Assembly: GCA_965213905.1 (NCBI GenBank)
Contig: OZ243922.1
Coordinates: forward strand, 372,001-436,000
DNA: 64,000 bases
Direction of reading: 5' to 3'
Source: SIRX01 sp965213905
GTDB lineage: Bacteria > Actinomycetota > Rubrobacteria > Rubrobacterales > Rubrobacteraceae
Shown here: in pieces, positions 34,173 to 42,675 of the stretch
How the letters are laid out: each line of letters starts with the position of its first letter
Position numbering within the stretch: position 1 is the stretch's first letter
Notes under the pieces: generated by a model
The model's input: the letters and a program-made list of their open reading frames with translations, nothing else
What the model was told of the DNA's origin: nothing
The model's database searches: none
Program-made: the position numbers and the translations under genes

Positions 34173-35248
34173 GCTGCGAAGCGATGGTCCGGCTCTCCGG
34201 CGTAAGCAAAGCCTATGGCTCCGGTTCCAACCTCGTAGAAGCCGTGCGTGACGTAGACCTGGAGCTCGAACCGGGCAGAATACTAGCCCTGCTCGGGCCT
34301 TCCGGCTGCGGCAAGACCACGACTTTGCGCCTTCTGGCGGGCTTCGAGCACCCGGATGGGGGTGATTTGGAGATCGGGGGCCGGACGGTGTCCGGCGGCA
34401 AAACTTTCATCCAGCCCGAGAAACGCAAAGTCGGGATGGTCTTTCAAGACTACGCCCTCTTCCCCCACCTGACGGTCGAACAGAACGTTGCTTACGGCCT
34501 GCCGCGCGGCGCAAAGCGCAAGGGCCGGGTTGCGGAGGTACTCAGCCTCGCACACCTGGACGGCCTCGGGGGCCGGATGCCCCACGAGCTCTCCGGCGGC
34601 CAGCAGCAGCGGGTGGCCCTGGCCCGCGCCCTCGCCCCCGAGCCCGCCGTGGTGCTCCTCGACGAGCCCTTCTCGAACCTCGACGCCACGCTGCGGGCGC
34701 GGGTACGCGCGGAGATGCGTGGGATCCTGAAGAAAGCCGGGGCCACCGCCATTTTCGTCACCCACGACCAGGAAGAAGCCCTGAGCATCTCCGACGAGGT
34801 CGCCGTCATGATAGACGGAAACATCCTACAGAAAGCCCCGCCCGAAGACCTCTACCTCTATCCCGCCACCCGGGAGGTGGCCGAGTTCGTCGGCGAAGCC
34901 AACTTTATTCCCGGCACCGCAGAAGATGGCCGGGTGCAGTGCGTGCTGGGAGACATACCCGCGCTGGAGCCCGTAGAAAATGGCGCGGTCGAGGTGATGC
35001 TCCGCCCCGAGTCCCTGCTGCTCCGGGCGCTGCCCGAGGGAGAGGCGACCGTAACCGGCCGCGAGTTCTACGGGCACGATCAACTGATACAGCTCCATCT
35101 GGACTCCGGCGAGACCTTCTATTCCCGCTCGGTCGGGCGCCAGAGCTTCGACACCGGCGAACGGGTCTCTTTGGGAGTCTGGGGACCGGTAGTCGTTTTC
35201 CCTAATGCCGCGGCAACGGCTTCACCCCACGCCTCTCCGAGAACGTAG
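34169..35248 (+). CDS. Ferric-iron ABC transporter ATPase (FbpC type)
   Basis: A 359-residue ATPase. Walker A is GPSGCGKTTTLRLLAG (about residue 41), Q-loop VGMVFQDYALFPHLTVEQNV, signature LSGGQQQRVALARAL (about 140), Walker B VVLLDEPFSNLD, and switch His in FVTHDQEEAL. The C-terminal 115 residues form a TOBE-like regulatory domain (VEVMLRPESLLL). The ATG at 34169 overlaps the permease stop (ATGA); a longer open frame from 33566 lies inside the permease gene and is rejected. Iron specificity comes from the binding protein. Confidence 0.92.
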   Translation: MSCEAMVRLSGVSKAYGSGSNLVEAVRDVDLELEPGRILALLGPSGCGKTTTLRLLAGFEHPDGGDLEIGGRTVSGGKTFIQPEKRKVGMVFQDYALFPHLTVEQNVAYGLPRGAKRKGRVAEVLSLAHLDGLGGRMPHELSGGQQQRVALARALAPEPAVVLLDEPFSNLDATLRARVRAEMRGILKKAGATAIFVTHDQEEALSISDEVAVMIDGNILQKAPPEDLYLYPATREVAEFVGEANFIPGTAEDGRVQCVLGDIPALEPVENGAVEVMLRPESLLLRALPEGEATVTGREFYGHDQLIQLHLDSGETFYSRSVGRQSFDTGERVSLGVWGPVVVFPNAAATASPHASPRT

Positions 35249-35331
35249 GTTGCGGCGGAACCGGGCCTTCGCCGGGAAAGCTACCGTATTAAGATAGAGG
35301 GTGTTGCATAAGCTGCGCACAGGAGAAAACG

Positions 35332-35676
35332 GTGGGGCCTTCTCATTCCGGCGGGAAATTAAAGTCTACGGTGGCACGAATAAAACAGGAGCTACTAGAC
35401 GACCCGGGATCCACCGTCGGGAGAGACACTTTGGTTATAGGGCTTGTCCTGAGCCTGATCTGGCTGCTCTTGCTTTACTTCCGGCCCGGGTATCCCTGGT
35501 CGAACGGTAGGTTTCTAGTGGGGGCGATATGCTTTGTATTTTGGGGAGCGGCGGATATGCTGCCCCGCCACCTACGCGGCGTAGCAGTGGTGCTGCGGGT
35601 GGCGGTGTTGATCTTTCTTACCGGCCTGGGCGTCTGGATCCTGGCCGACTTGATCGGTTGGGTCGCGGGCTTCTAG
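35332..35676 (+). CDS. Three-helix small membrane protein, unknown
   Basis: A 114-residue protein: a basic, soluble 35-residue start, then membrane segments TLVIGLVLSLIWLLLLYF, FLVGAICFVFWGAADML and VVLRVAVLIFLTGLGVWILA. The GTG at 35332 follows AGGAGAAAACG. No family is recognised. It lies alone between the iron importer and the polyphosphate glucokinase; a TAAGAT-like -10 near 35290 suggests its own promoter. Confidence 0.6.
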   Translation: MGPSHSGGKLKSTVARIKQELLDDPGSTVGRDTLVIGLVLSLIWLLLLYFRPGYPWSNGRFLVGAICFVFWGAADMLPRHLRGVAVVLRVAVLIFLTGLGVWILADLIGWVAGF

Positions 35677-35785
35677 TCGCTGATCTTCCGGGGCCACAGC
35701 AACAGTTTTATAGGACTACGCGGAACACCACCCGAGGCATCAGGATAGAATGACCCCAAGAAACGCGAGAGGGGAGATTTATTCC

Positions 35786-36544
35786 ATGGACGCATACGGG
35801 CTGGATATTGGCGGGTCGGGGATCAAAGGCGCCCCCGTAGACCTCGACACGGGCGAGCTCACGGACGAGCGGATAAAGCTCGACACCCCGCGGCCCGCGA
35901 CCCCCGAAGCCATAGTAGAGACGGCCAAGAAAGTGGTTTCGCAGTCCGGCTGGGACGGACCTATAGGGTGTGGTTTTCCCGCGGTCATCAAAGACGGCGT
36001 GGCCCAAACCGCCGCAAACATCGAGAAAGCGGCGATAGGCTTCGACTTTCGGCAGAGCCTCCGGAAAGAACTGGACTGCCCGGTGAGCCTGGTAAACGAC
36101 GCCGACGCGGCGGGCCTCGCCGAGATGCGCTGGGGCGCCGGCCGTGAGTTCGAAGGCGTGGTGCTGATGCTCACCCTGGGCACCGGCATCGGTACGGCTC
36201 TCTTTGTGGGAGGACAGCTAGTCCCAAACACCGAGCTGGGCCACATCGAACTTCATGGCGGGGACGCCGAACATTACGCCGCCGAGAGCGCCCGTAAAAG
36301 AGACGACCTCAAGTGGAAAGAATACGCCGGCCGGCTGGACGAATACATACACGCCATCGAAAACCTGCTGTGGCCCGACCTCATAATTATCGGGGGCGGC
36401 ATCAGCAAAAAGTCCGAAAAGTTCATCCCCCGTCTCACGGCCCGCACCGAGATAGTTCCGGCCCAGATGTTCAACCAGGCCGGTATCGCCGGCGCCGCGC
36501 TAGCCGGAACCCCCGAAGCCAACCCCGCATCCGAAAAAGGTTAG
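35786..36544 (+). CDS. ppgK: Polyphosphate glucokinase (ROK family)
   Basis: A 252-residue kinase. AYGLDIGGSGIKGAPVDLDT is the phosphate-1 loop; IGCGFPAVIKDGV and VNDADAAGLAEMRWGAG contain the catalytic Asp; LMLTLGTGIGTALFVGGQLV is the phosphate-2 loop in the form characteristic of PPGK; NTELGHIELHGGDAEHYAAE replaces the usual zinc cluster; LWPDLIIIGGGISKK is the adenosine motif. Such enzymes phosphorylate glucose from polyphosphate and often ATP, a largely actinobacterial trait. I choose the ATG at 35786, after GAGGGGAGA, over 35750. Confidence 0.9.
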   Translation: MDAYGLDIGGSGIKGAPVDLDTGELTDERIKLDTPRPATPEAIVETAKKVVSQSGWDGPIGCGFPAVIKDGVAQTAANIEKAAIGFDFRQSLRKELDCPVSLVNDADAAGLAEMRWGAGREFEGVVLMLTLGTGIGTALFVGGQLVPNTELGHIELHGGDAEHYAAESARKRDDLKWKEYAGRLDEYIHAIENLLWPDLIIIGGGISKKSEKFIPRLTARTEIVPAQMFNQAGIAGAALAGTPEANPASEKG

Positions 36545-36570
36545 CAAACCCGGGCCCCGCATGTAGCCTT

Positions 36571-37170
36571 CTATGCGCCTGGCTCTGCGCGCTGGATCAG
36601 GCTCAAGACTTCCGAGCGGCGGGCGGCGTCGTTCTCGAAGACGCCGCGCGCCGCCGAGGTGACGGTTATGCTGCCGGGCTTTTGGACGCCCCGCATTGTC
36701 ATGCAGGTGTGGTCCGCCTCGATGACCACGAATGCCCCCCGCGACCCCAGGCTCTCGTAGAGGGCGTCGGCGATCTGGGCCGTTAGCCGCTCCTGTAGCT
36801 GGGGCCTGCGGGCGTAGCCTTCTACCACCCGCGCCAGCTTGGAGAGCCCCACGACCCGGTCCTTCGGCACGTAGGCCAGGTGGGCTTTTCCTACGAACGG
36901 GAGCAGGTGGTGCTCGCAGGTGCTCGCCAGGTAGATGTCACGGACGATAACCACGTTGCCATAGTCTTCGGCGAATCCGACCTCCAGGTGACGGGTCGGG
37001 TCTTCGCTGAGGCCGGAAAAGAGGTATTCGTAGGCGTCGGCCACCCGCTTGGGCGTCCCGAGCACGCCCTCCCGGTCGGGGTTTTCGCCCACCGCGGCGA
37101 GGATTTCCCGCACGGCGTTCTCGATACGCGGCTTGTCCACCGCGTGCTTCTCCGGCAGCGTTTCAGACAT
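36571..37170 (-). CDS. folE: GTP cyclohydrolase I
   Basis: A 199-residue enzyme that turns GTP into 7,8-dihydroneopterin triphosphate, the first step of folate and pterin synthesis. The zinc and active-site motif STCEHHLLPFVGKAHLAYVP lies around residues 83-102, and VIEADHTCMTMRGVQKPGSI supplies the second Cys ligand and the catalytic His near residue 155. KDRVVGLSKLARVVEGYARR and PQLQERLTAQIADAL are fully conserved. The ATG overlaps the end of the HAD gene by eight bases. No other folate gene is in the window. Confidence 0.95.
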   Translation of the reverse strand: MSETLPEKHAVDKPRIENAVREILAAVGENPDREGVLGTPKRVADAYEYLFSGLSEDPTRHLEVGFAEDYGNVVIVRDIYLASTCEHHLLPFVGKAHLAYVPKDRVVGLSKLARVVEGYARRPQLQERLTAQIADALYESLGSRGAFVVIEADHTCMTMRGVQKPGSITVTSAARGVFENDAARRSEVLSLIQRAEPGA

Positions 37171-37867
37171 CTTTTGCCGCCTGGATCCAGGCCGGCAAGG
37201 CCGAGAGGTCCGGCATCTCGGCCACAGCCTCCGGCGCTTCTTCGCCGCTCCGGTTTATGAAAACGGCGTCCAACCCGGAGGCCGTCGCCCCTTTTACGTC
37301 CGAAACGGGGTCGTTGCCGACGTGAACGACCTTATCCCGGCGGGCACCGCTTACGCGCAGCGCCTCTTCGAAGATGCCCGGCTCGGGCTTCTCGACCCCG
37401 ACGACCGCCGAGGCTACTATCGCGTCGAAATAGTGGGTCCAGCCGAGTTCGCCCAACACGCTCTCCAACTGTACATCCCAGTTGGAAACCACGCAGAGAC
37501 CACAGCCCAGCCCGTGAAGCTCTCGCAACACCCGCTCTGATTCGGGATAAGGATTGAAAGATATCCGGCGCTCGGATACATCGCCCAACACCTTCGACGG
37601 TACGTCCAGTTTCAGGGCCCGGGCCGTGCGGAGCCGGTTTTGGTTCTTGAAGGCTTCCAACTGGTCCTCGTCGGGGTAGTTTATGTTTTGCTCGATGTGG
37701 TCCCGCAACCCCTCCCACACGGGCTCGGCGGCGTTCTCGACCGTCAGCGGGCCGTTTGTGGAATAAGGCGACAGGTCTTCCACGTAACCGTGGAGGTCCA
37801 GGTCAACCCAGAGAAGGGTCTTGTCTACGTCGAGAAAGATCGTATCGTAGCGCGCGTTCGCCACCAT
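37163..37867 (-). CDS. HAD-superfamily hydrolase
   Basis: A 234-residue phosphatase-like protein. Motif I is TIFLDVDKTLLW (nucleophile Asp13 and second Asp15), motif II LCVVSNWD, motif III VGVEKPEPGIFEEAL, motif IV VHVGNDPVSDVKGATASGLD. A helical cap (residues about 20-105) is typical of the C1 subfamily (YjjG, phosphoglycolate phosphatase-like). Its translation is coupled to folE by an eight-base overlap, so dephosphorylation of dihydroneopterin phosphate, a known gap in many folate pathways, is a reasonable guess but only inference. Confidence 0.8.
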   Translation of the reverse strand: MVANARYDTIFLDVDKTLLWVDLDLHGYVEDLSPYSTNGPLTVENAAEPVWEGLRDHIEQNINYPDEDQLEAFKNQNRLRTARALKLDVPSKVLGDVSERRISFNPYPESERVLRELHGLGCGLCVVSNWDVQLESVLGELGWTHYFDAIVASAVVGVEKPEPGIFEEALRVSGARRDKVVHVGNDPVSDVKGATASGLDAVFINRSGEEAPEAVAEMPDLSALPAWIQAAKDV

Positions 37868-37945
37868 TGATACCTCTTCGTGATAGCTGGTTATTGACGG
37901 GGAGAGTATAAACCTGCATTCGGCGCCTCACATCCCAGAATAGTC

Positions 37946-37973
37946 CGGCTACCCGGCAGCGGCTACCCGGCAG
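37946..37973. repeat. 14-bp perfect tandem duplication
   Basis: CGGCTACCCGGCAG occurs twice in a row, 20 bases past the stop of the aminopeptidase gene. No clear role; probably slippage. Confidence 0.8.
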
Positions 37974-37992
37974 GTCTTACCCGCCGCCTGGG

Positions 37993-39093
37993 TCAACTCT
38001 TCAAGTCGAAGTCCGGAAACTCGCCGTTTTTCTGTAGTAGCTCGCCGTCGGCGTAGATTTCTCCCTCGTACAGGTCGCAGATGAGGTCCCAGTGGACGCT
38101 GGAGTTGTTTTTGCCGCCGGTCTCTTCGTAAGACTTTCCGACCGCCAGATGCACCGTGCCGCCGAGCTTCTCGTCGAAGAGGATGTTCTTTGTGGGGCGG
38201 GGGATGCCGTAGTTCGTGCCGATGCCGAGCTCCCCGAGGTATCGGGCGCCCTCGTCGGCGTCGAGCATGGAGATCAGGTACTCTTCCCCCTTCTCCGCCG
38301 TCGCCTCCACGACCTTGCCCGCCTCGAAGCGGAACCGCACGCCGGAAACCTCCCGTCCGGCTACGGCGGACGGGACGCCGAAGTAGACCGTGCCGTTCAC
38401 CGAGTCCTCGACCGGGCCGGTGAACACCTCGCCGCATGGCATGTTCTTTTTGCCGGCGGAGTTTACGAAAGTGCGCCCCTCGACGGAGAGCGTCAGGTCG
38501 GTCCCGGGACCGGAGATCCGGATCTCCCGGGCCTCTTCCAGCCGCTCCTTGAGCTTTGCCTGCTCGTCGGACTTTTCCTGCCAAAATTGCGCCGGGGCGT
38601 CCTTGTCCAACGCCATAGCCGAAAACACGAACTCCTCGTACTCTTCCAGGCCCATGTCCGACTCCTGGGCGAGGGCCTCGGTCGGGAAGAGCGTGAGGAC
38701 CCAGCGGTCCTTCTTCATTACTATCTCCCGCAGTTGTTGGTCCCGCTTTCCGAGGGCCTGCTGTTTGGCCGGGTCCACGTTCGCCAGGGCGCGGGTGTTC
38801 GTGGGCGCCATGACCGATATAAAAGCGTCGGCCTCTTCGTAGATGGCGCGGGTTATGGACGGAGTTTTCTCGTAGTGGTGGTCTTTCGCGTGCTCGAAGA
38901 AAAGCTCTTGCATACCGGGCAGTCCGACCAGCGGTACCGGGGTGGCGCCAACCTGGAGAAGGCGGGCGTAGAGGGCTTTGACCAGGGGCTCCGCCGTCGA
39001 GGCGCCGGAGAGCACGACCTGATCCCCCTCCCCCGCCTCAATCGAATAATCCACCAATACCCGCGCCAGTTTCTCGACCCGATAATCTCTCAA
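37993..39093 (-). CDS. M29-family metallo-aminopeptidase
   Basis: A 366-residue cytosolic aminopeptidase of the thermophilic AmpS/AmpT/AmpII group. Metal ligands expected in the C-terminal half are visible: MPCGEVFTGPVEDSVNGTVY (Glu), KGEEYLISMLDADEGARYLG (Glu and Asp), LGELGIGTNYGIPRPT, VHLAVGKSYEETGGKNNSSV (His) and HWDLICDL (His and Asp). It binds two divalent metals and frees N-terminal residues from peptides. The TTG at 39093 has GAGGGAG six bases before it. It stands alone with a short tandem repeat downstream. Confidence 0.88.
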   Translation of the reverse strand: MRDYRVEKLARVLVDYSIEAGEGDQVVLSGASTAEPLVKALYARLLQVGATPVPLVGLPGMQELFFEHAKDHHYEKTPSITRAIYEEADAFISVMAPTNTRALANVDPAKQQALGKRDQQLREIVMKKDRWVLTLFPTEALAQESDMGLEEYEEFVFSAMALDKDAPAQFWQEKSDEQAKLKERLEEAREIRISGPGTDLTLSVEGRTFVNSAGKKNMPCGEVFTGPVEDSVNGTVYFGVPSAVAGREVSGVRFRFEAGKVVEATAEKGEEYLISMLDADEGARYLGELGIGTNYGIPRPTKNILFDEKLGGTVHLAVGKSYEETGGKNNSSVHWDLICDLYEGEIYADGELLQKNGEFPDFDLKS

Positions 39094-39177
39094 AAGTTGC
39101 TCCCTCTAGTAATGAACCTCGATACCGAGAGCTTAACACCCACACTACCGCCCCGGCCCGTCAGGTTGCACCGTGGT

Positions 39178-40047
39178 TCAAGCGAGGAAAAATCTACGCA
39201 GTTCCCTAAGCGTATCTTCCGGGGCCTCTTCCGGTAAAAAATGCCCGCAAACCAGGCTGCGCCCACGGACGTCGGAGGCTTTTTCTTTCCAGGTAGAAAC
39301 TACGTCGTACTTCGCCCCGACGAATCCTTCATCGCCCCACAAAACGAGCAACGGGCACGAGATTTTCCGGTCGGTGTCCTCCTCGTCGTGGGCCAGGTCT
39401 ACGGTTGCCGAGGCCCGGTAGTCTTCGCAGCTCGCGTGGATCGTCTCGGGTGTAAAACACCGCTGGTATTCCGCGAAGGCTTCGGGGGTAATGACCGCGG
39501 CGTCGTGGCCCCACTGGCCCAATTTTCTGCGGAGGTAGTATTCCGGCTCGGCCCCGATCAGGCGTTCCGGCAGGTCATAGGGCTGTATAAGGAAGAACCA
39601 GTGATAGTAAGCCCGGGCGAACTCCATGTCCGTTGTCGTGTACATGGTGTGGGTCGGGGCGATGTCCAGCACCGCCAGCTTTTCCACCCGCCCGGGGTGA
39701 TCTAGCGCCAGGCGATGCGCCACGCGTCCACCCCGGTCGTGGCCGGCGACGTAGAAGCTCTCGAAGCCGAGCTGGCCCATGACCTCCACCGAGTCCCGGG
39801 CCATCTCGCGTTTGGAATAGCCGCCGTGGTCTTCCCCGCCGGCGGGCTTCGAACTGTCGCCGTAGCCGCGCAGGTCCATCGCCACCACCGCAAAGTCCTC
39901 CGCAAGCCACGGCGCGACCTTGTGCCACATAGCATGCGTTTGCGGATAACCGTGCAGCAGCAAGAGCGGCGGCCCATCGCCGCCATGAACCAGGTTGATG
40001 TTAGCCCCGTTCGTTTCAATTCGCCGTTTCTCAAAACCCTCGAACAT
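39178..40047 (-). CDS. Fluoroacetate-dehalogenase-like alpha/beta hydrolase
   Basis: A 289-residue hydrolase. Numbering from MFEGFEKR, nucleophile D104 (GHDRGGR), R105 and R108, acid D128 (LDIAP), H149-W150 (YYHWFF), Y210 (CEDYRA) and H269 (GHFLPEE) line up with the Asp110, Arg111, Arg114, Asp134, His155, Trp156, Tyr219 and His280 set of the structurally known fluoroacetate dehalogenase of Rhodopseudomonas. Arg pair binds the carboxylate; the His-Trp-Tyr trio cradles fluoride. LLLLHGYPQTHAMWH supplies the oxyanion hole. ATG at 40047 fits the family; an in-frame TTG at 40065 overlaps the preceding gene. Last gene of the DUF72 operon. Confidence 0.82.
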   Translation of the reverse strand: MFEGFEKRRIETNGANINLVHGGDGPPLLLLHGYPQTHAMWHKVAPWLAEDFAVVAMDLRGYGDSSKPAGGEDHGGYSKREMARDSVEVMGQLGFESFYVAGHDRGGRVAHRLALDHPGRVEKLAVLDIAPTHTMYTTTDMEFARAYYHWFFLIQPYDLPERLIGAEPEYYLRRKLGQWGHDAAVITPEAFAEYQRCFTPETIHASCEDYRASATVDLAHDEEDTDRKISCPLLVLWGDEGFVGAKYDVVSTWKEKASDVRGRSLVCGHFLPEEAPEDTLRELRRFFLA

Positions 40048-40054
40048 GAATTGT

Positions 40055-40831
40055 CTACCCGGCAAGTCCTTCTCGCGTGAACTTCAGCCCCTCCTTCATC
40101 CGCTTTTGTATCTCCTTTGTGTCCGGCGTGCCCAACGGCCAGGGCTTGAGCTCCAGGCTCACGACGCCGGGGTAGTCGCTGCCGGCCAGGGCGGACAGAA
40201 ATTTTTTGAGCGGGAGGCTGCCCCTGCCGGGGACCCGGTGTTCGTCCCGGCCCGTCATGTTCGAGTCGGAGAAGTGGATGTGCCGGAGTTGGTCTCCGAG
40301 CGTTTCGAAGGCTTCCATGATGTCCACCCCGCTGGCGGCCAGGTGGCTGAGATCCAGGGTCACGTCCCCCAGCCCGGCCAGCCGCTCCGGCAGGTAAAAG
40401 TGTTGCCGGTCCCACCCGAAAAAGAACCCCCGCGCCCGGTCCCGGGGCATGTTTTCCACGGCGACGCTGACGCCCGCTTTCCGGGCGTCGAAGAGGGTGT
40501 TTTGGCTCCAGGAATCTATCAAGGCCCCGTCGGCCGGCGGGTGGGCCACGATCACCCCCGCCCCCACCTTTTTCGCGAGCTTCGCGACCCGCACGAGCGT
40601 CTCGCCCGGTTCGAGGCGCCACGCGCCCCGCCCGAGCGGCGGGTGCAAGGCGCGGACCGGCAAGGCGTATCTCTCCGAAAGCCAGGCCAGGTAATCCGCC
40701 TGATGGGTGTCCCAACGCTCGTCCATCATGATCTCCAACCCGTCGAAGCCGGCCTCCGCCGCCCAGGCGTAGACCCGCTCCAGGCCGAACGGGTACAGAG
40801 AGCCCGTGCTGAACACGACGGGTATCGCCAT
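40055..40831 (-). CDS. Sugar phosphate isomerase/epimerase-like TIM barrel
   Basis: A 258-residue protein of the xylose-isomerase-like/AP-endonuclease-2 superfamily: ERVYAWAAEAGFDGLEIMMD, VRALHPPLGRG, VGAGVIVAHPPAD, VSVAVENMPRDR, VTLDLSHLAASG, RHIHFSDSN and VVSLELKPWP mark successive barrel strands, with Glu, Asp, His and Glu metal ligands. The ATG at 40831 overlaps the upstream stop (TGATG). It is in an operon with DUF72 upstream and the dehalogenase-like hydrolase downstream. Substrate unknown. Confidence 0.8.
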   Translation of the reverse strand: MAIPVVFSTGSLYPFGLERVYAWAAEAGFDGLEIMMDERWDTHQADYLAWLSERYALPVRALHPPLGRGAWRLEPGETLVRVAKLAKKVGAGVIVAHPPADGALIDSWSQNTLFDARKAGVSVAVENMPRDRARGFFFGWDRQHFYLPERLAGLGDVTLDLSHLAASGVDIMEAFETLGDQLRHIHFSDSNMTGRDEHRVPGRGSLPLKKFLSALAGSDYPGVVSLELKPWPLGTPDTKEIQKRMKEGLKFTREGLAG

Positions 40832-41628
40832 CAGCCGGCCCCCCGTATTTCGAGGAACTGCCCCAGCGTGGAAGGAGAATGGTTCTGGTAGTGGTTGTTC
40901 GCGTAGGCAAAGACGGTCTTCTCCTCTGCAAGAAAGCGATCCACCACGCTTGACCACCACTGCAGGTCTTCGGAACGATCCTTTTTCGGGTGCGTGTGCC
41001 CGGAAGGGAACTCCCGCCGATTCCCGAGCCAGCGGACGTAGGCGAAGTCCGCCGGGGCCTCCTCCATCCGGGGCATCCTCGGGTAATCCACGAGCGTCAG
41101 GGCCGCCCCGTGCCCGCGGAGCAGCGCCGGCAACTCCGGCCCAACCCAACTCCGGTCCCGCACCTCGACCGCGTAACGGAAACCCTCCGGCAGCTTTTCG
41201 AGGAAACGTTCCAGGACATCCATTCCTTCCACGGTAAACGATGGAGGTAGCTGCAAGAGTAGCGGGCCGAGCCGGTCCCCAAGCTCCTCCATCGTGTGCA
41301 CGAAGTCCTCCGCCAGCTCTTCACAGCCGACGAGGTTCTTTTCGTGGGTGATCTCCTGCGGGAACTTCGCCGCAAACAGGAAGCCCGAAGGCACTATTTC
41401 CCGCCACTTGCGGACCGTCTGGCGCTTCGGGGTTCCGTAGAACGTCGAGTCTATCTCGACCGTCGCGTAGTGCTTCGCGTACTCCGCCAGCCGGGCTCCC
41501 GCCGGCAGGCCTTCCGGGTAGAGGCTCCCGTTCCAGTCGGCGTAAGACCACCCCGAGGTGCCTAGGTACAGGCCGGGCTCCGGCGGCGCGACGCTTCCAG
41601 CATCCTCTGTAAAAAGCCTTTCCTGCAA
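40831..41628 (-). CDS. DUF72 (YecE-like) protein
   Basis: A 265-residue TIM-barrel-like protein. LYLGTSGWSYADWNGSLYPE is the diagnostic opening, followed by YATVEIDSTFYGTPKRQTVR, FLFAAKFPQEITHEKNL, LGPLLLQLPPSFTVE, YAVEVRDRSWVGPEL, FAYVRWLGNRREFPSGHTHP and VFAYANNHYQNHSPSTLGQF. All DUF72 motifs are intact; the family's activity is still unproven. The TTG at 41628 has GGGAGA upstream. It begins the three-gene operon running to 39178. Confidence 0.88.
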   Translation of the reverse strand: MQERLFTEDAGSVAPPEPGLYLGTSGWSYADWNGSLYPEGLPAGARLAEYAKHYATVEIDSTFYGTPKRQTVRKWREIVPSGFLFAAKFPQEITHEKNLVGCEELAEDFVHTMEELGDRLGPLLLQLPPSFTVEGMDVLERFLEKLPEGFRYAVEVRDRSWVGPELPALLRGHGAALTLVDYPRMPRMEEAPADFAYVRWLGNRREFPSGHTHPKKDRSEDLQWWSSVVDRFLAEEKTVFAYANNHYQNHSPSTLGQFLEIRGAG

Positions 41629-41754
41629 AAGATCTCCCGTCCCTATCTACAGGTGTACGATGCTACCATAGCGGCCGGCGACGCTTTTGCGAAAGCTCTT
41701 ATTATTCACCTTAAGGAAGTGTATTAGAGTGCTACGGATGGAAACGGGCCAAAC

Positions 41755-42675
41755 GTGAAGATCTTCTACAGCGACCACTTCGTACTCCCGCTCCCGGAGG
41801 GACACCGCTTTCCAATGGTTAAGTACTCCCTGCTGCGCGAACGCGTCGCCCGGGACGGGGAGATACAGGCAGAGTTGCGCGTCCCGCGCGCCGTCACGGA
41901 CGAGGAGATACTGCGGGCCCACGCCCCCGGTTACCTGGAACGCGTAAAAGACGGGACCATCTCGAAAAAAGAGATGCGCCGGATCGGCTTCCCGTGGACC
42001 CTAAAGATGGTCGAGCGTTCCCGGCGGGCTTCGGGCGGCACCCTTGACGCCTGCCGGGCGGCCCTCGAAGAAGGTCTCGCGGCAAACCTCGCCGGCGGAA
42101 CCCACCACGCCTTCGCGAACCAGGGTGAAGGCTACTGCATCTTCAACGACAGCGTTATCGCCGCCCGCGCCTTGCAGCAGGAAGGCTCCGTAGAGAAAGC
42201 CGTCGTTATAGACACCGACGTTCACCAGGGCAACGGCACGGCGGCGATACTGGAGGATGACGGCTCGATCTTCACGTTCTCCATCCACGGCGAAAAGAAC
42301 TTCCCGTTCCACAAAGAACACAGCGACCTGGACGTTCCGCTGCCGGACGGCACGGACGACAGAGAATTCCTCGCGGCCCTCGAAGAAGGACTCGAAAAGT
42401 CTCTCGAAGCCTCGGGCGCGGAGATCGCGATTTACCTGGCCGGCGCCGACCCTTACACAGGCGACAAGCTCGGCCGTCTTTCCGTCAGTAAAGAAGGCCT
42501 CGCCGGACGGGACCGGCTCGTACTAGAGGCCTGTCGCGAAAGAAGCATCCCGGTCGCCGTTACGATGGCCGGCGGGTACGCAAAAGAGGTAGAAGACACA
42601 GTAGACATCCACCACGGGACGATACGCTGTGCAGCAGGTATACAGGCGCGCGAAAGAGGCTCTACTTATGGATAA
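41755..42675 (+). CDS. Histone-deacetylase-family (AcuC/polyamine deacetylase-like) enzyme
   Basis: A 306-residue zinc deacetylase. ANLAGGTHHAFANQGEGYCI holds the catalytic His pair (near residue 119); VIDTDVHQGNGTAAIL gives the Asp and His zinc ligands; YLAGADPYTGDKLGRLSVSK gives the last Asp ligand; MAGGYAKEVEDTVDIH supplies the transition-state Tyr. In bacteria such enzymes act on acetylated lysine or polyamines. The GTG start has no strong ribosome site. Its end overlaps the next gene by eight bases, so it is coupled to an SDR, then a renalase-like flavoprotein. Confidence 0.85.
   Translation: MKIFYSDHFVLPLPEGHRFPMVKYSLLRERVARDGEIQAELRVPRAVTDEEILRAHAPGYLERVKDGTISKKEMRRIGFPWTLKMVERSRRASGGTLDACRAALEEGLAANLAGGTHHAFANQGEGYCIFNDSVIAARALQQEGSVEKAVVIDTDVHQGNGTAAILEDDGSIFTFSIHGEKNFPFHKEHSDLDVPLPDGTDDREFLAALEEGLEKSLEASGAEIAIYLAGADPYTGDKLGRLSVSKEGLAGRDRLVLEACRERSIPVAVTMAGGYAKEVEDTVDIHHGTIRCAAGIQARERGSTYG

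Noticed and set aside
40832..41149. N-terminal extension of the TIM-barrel isomerase
   Set aside because: It overlaps the DUF72 gene in another frame; the ATG at 40831 gives the standard barrel start.
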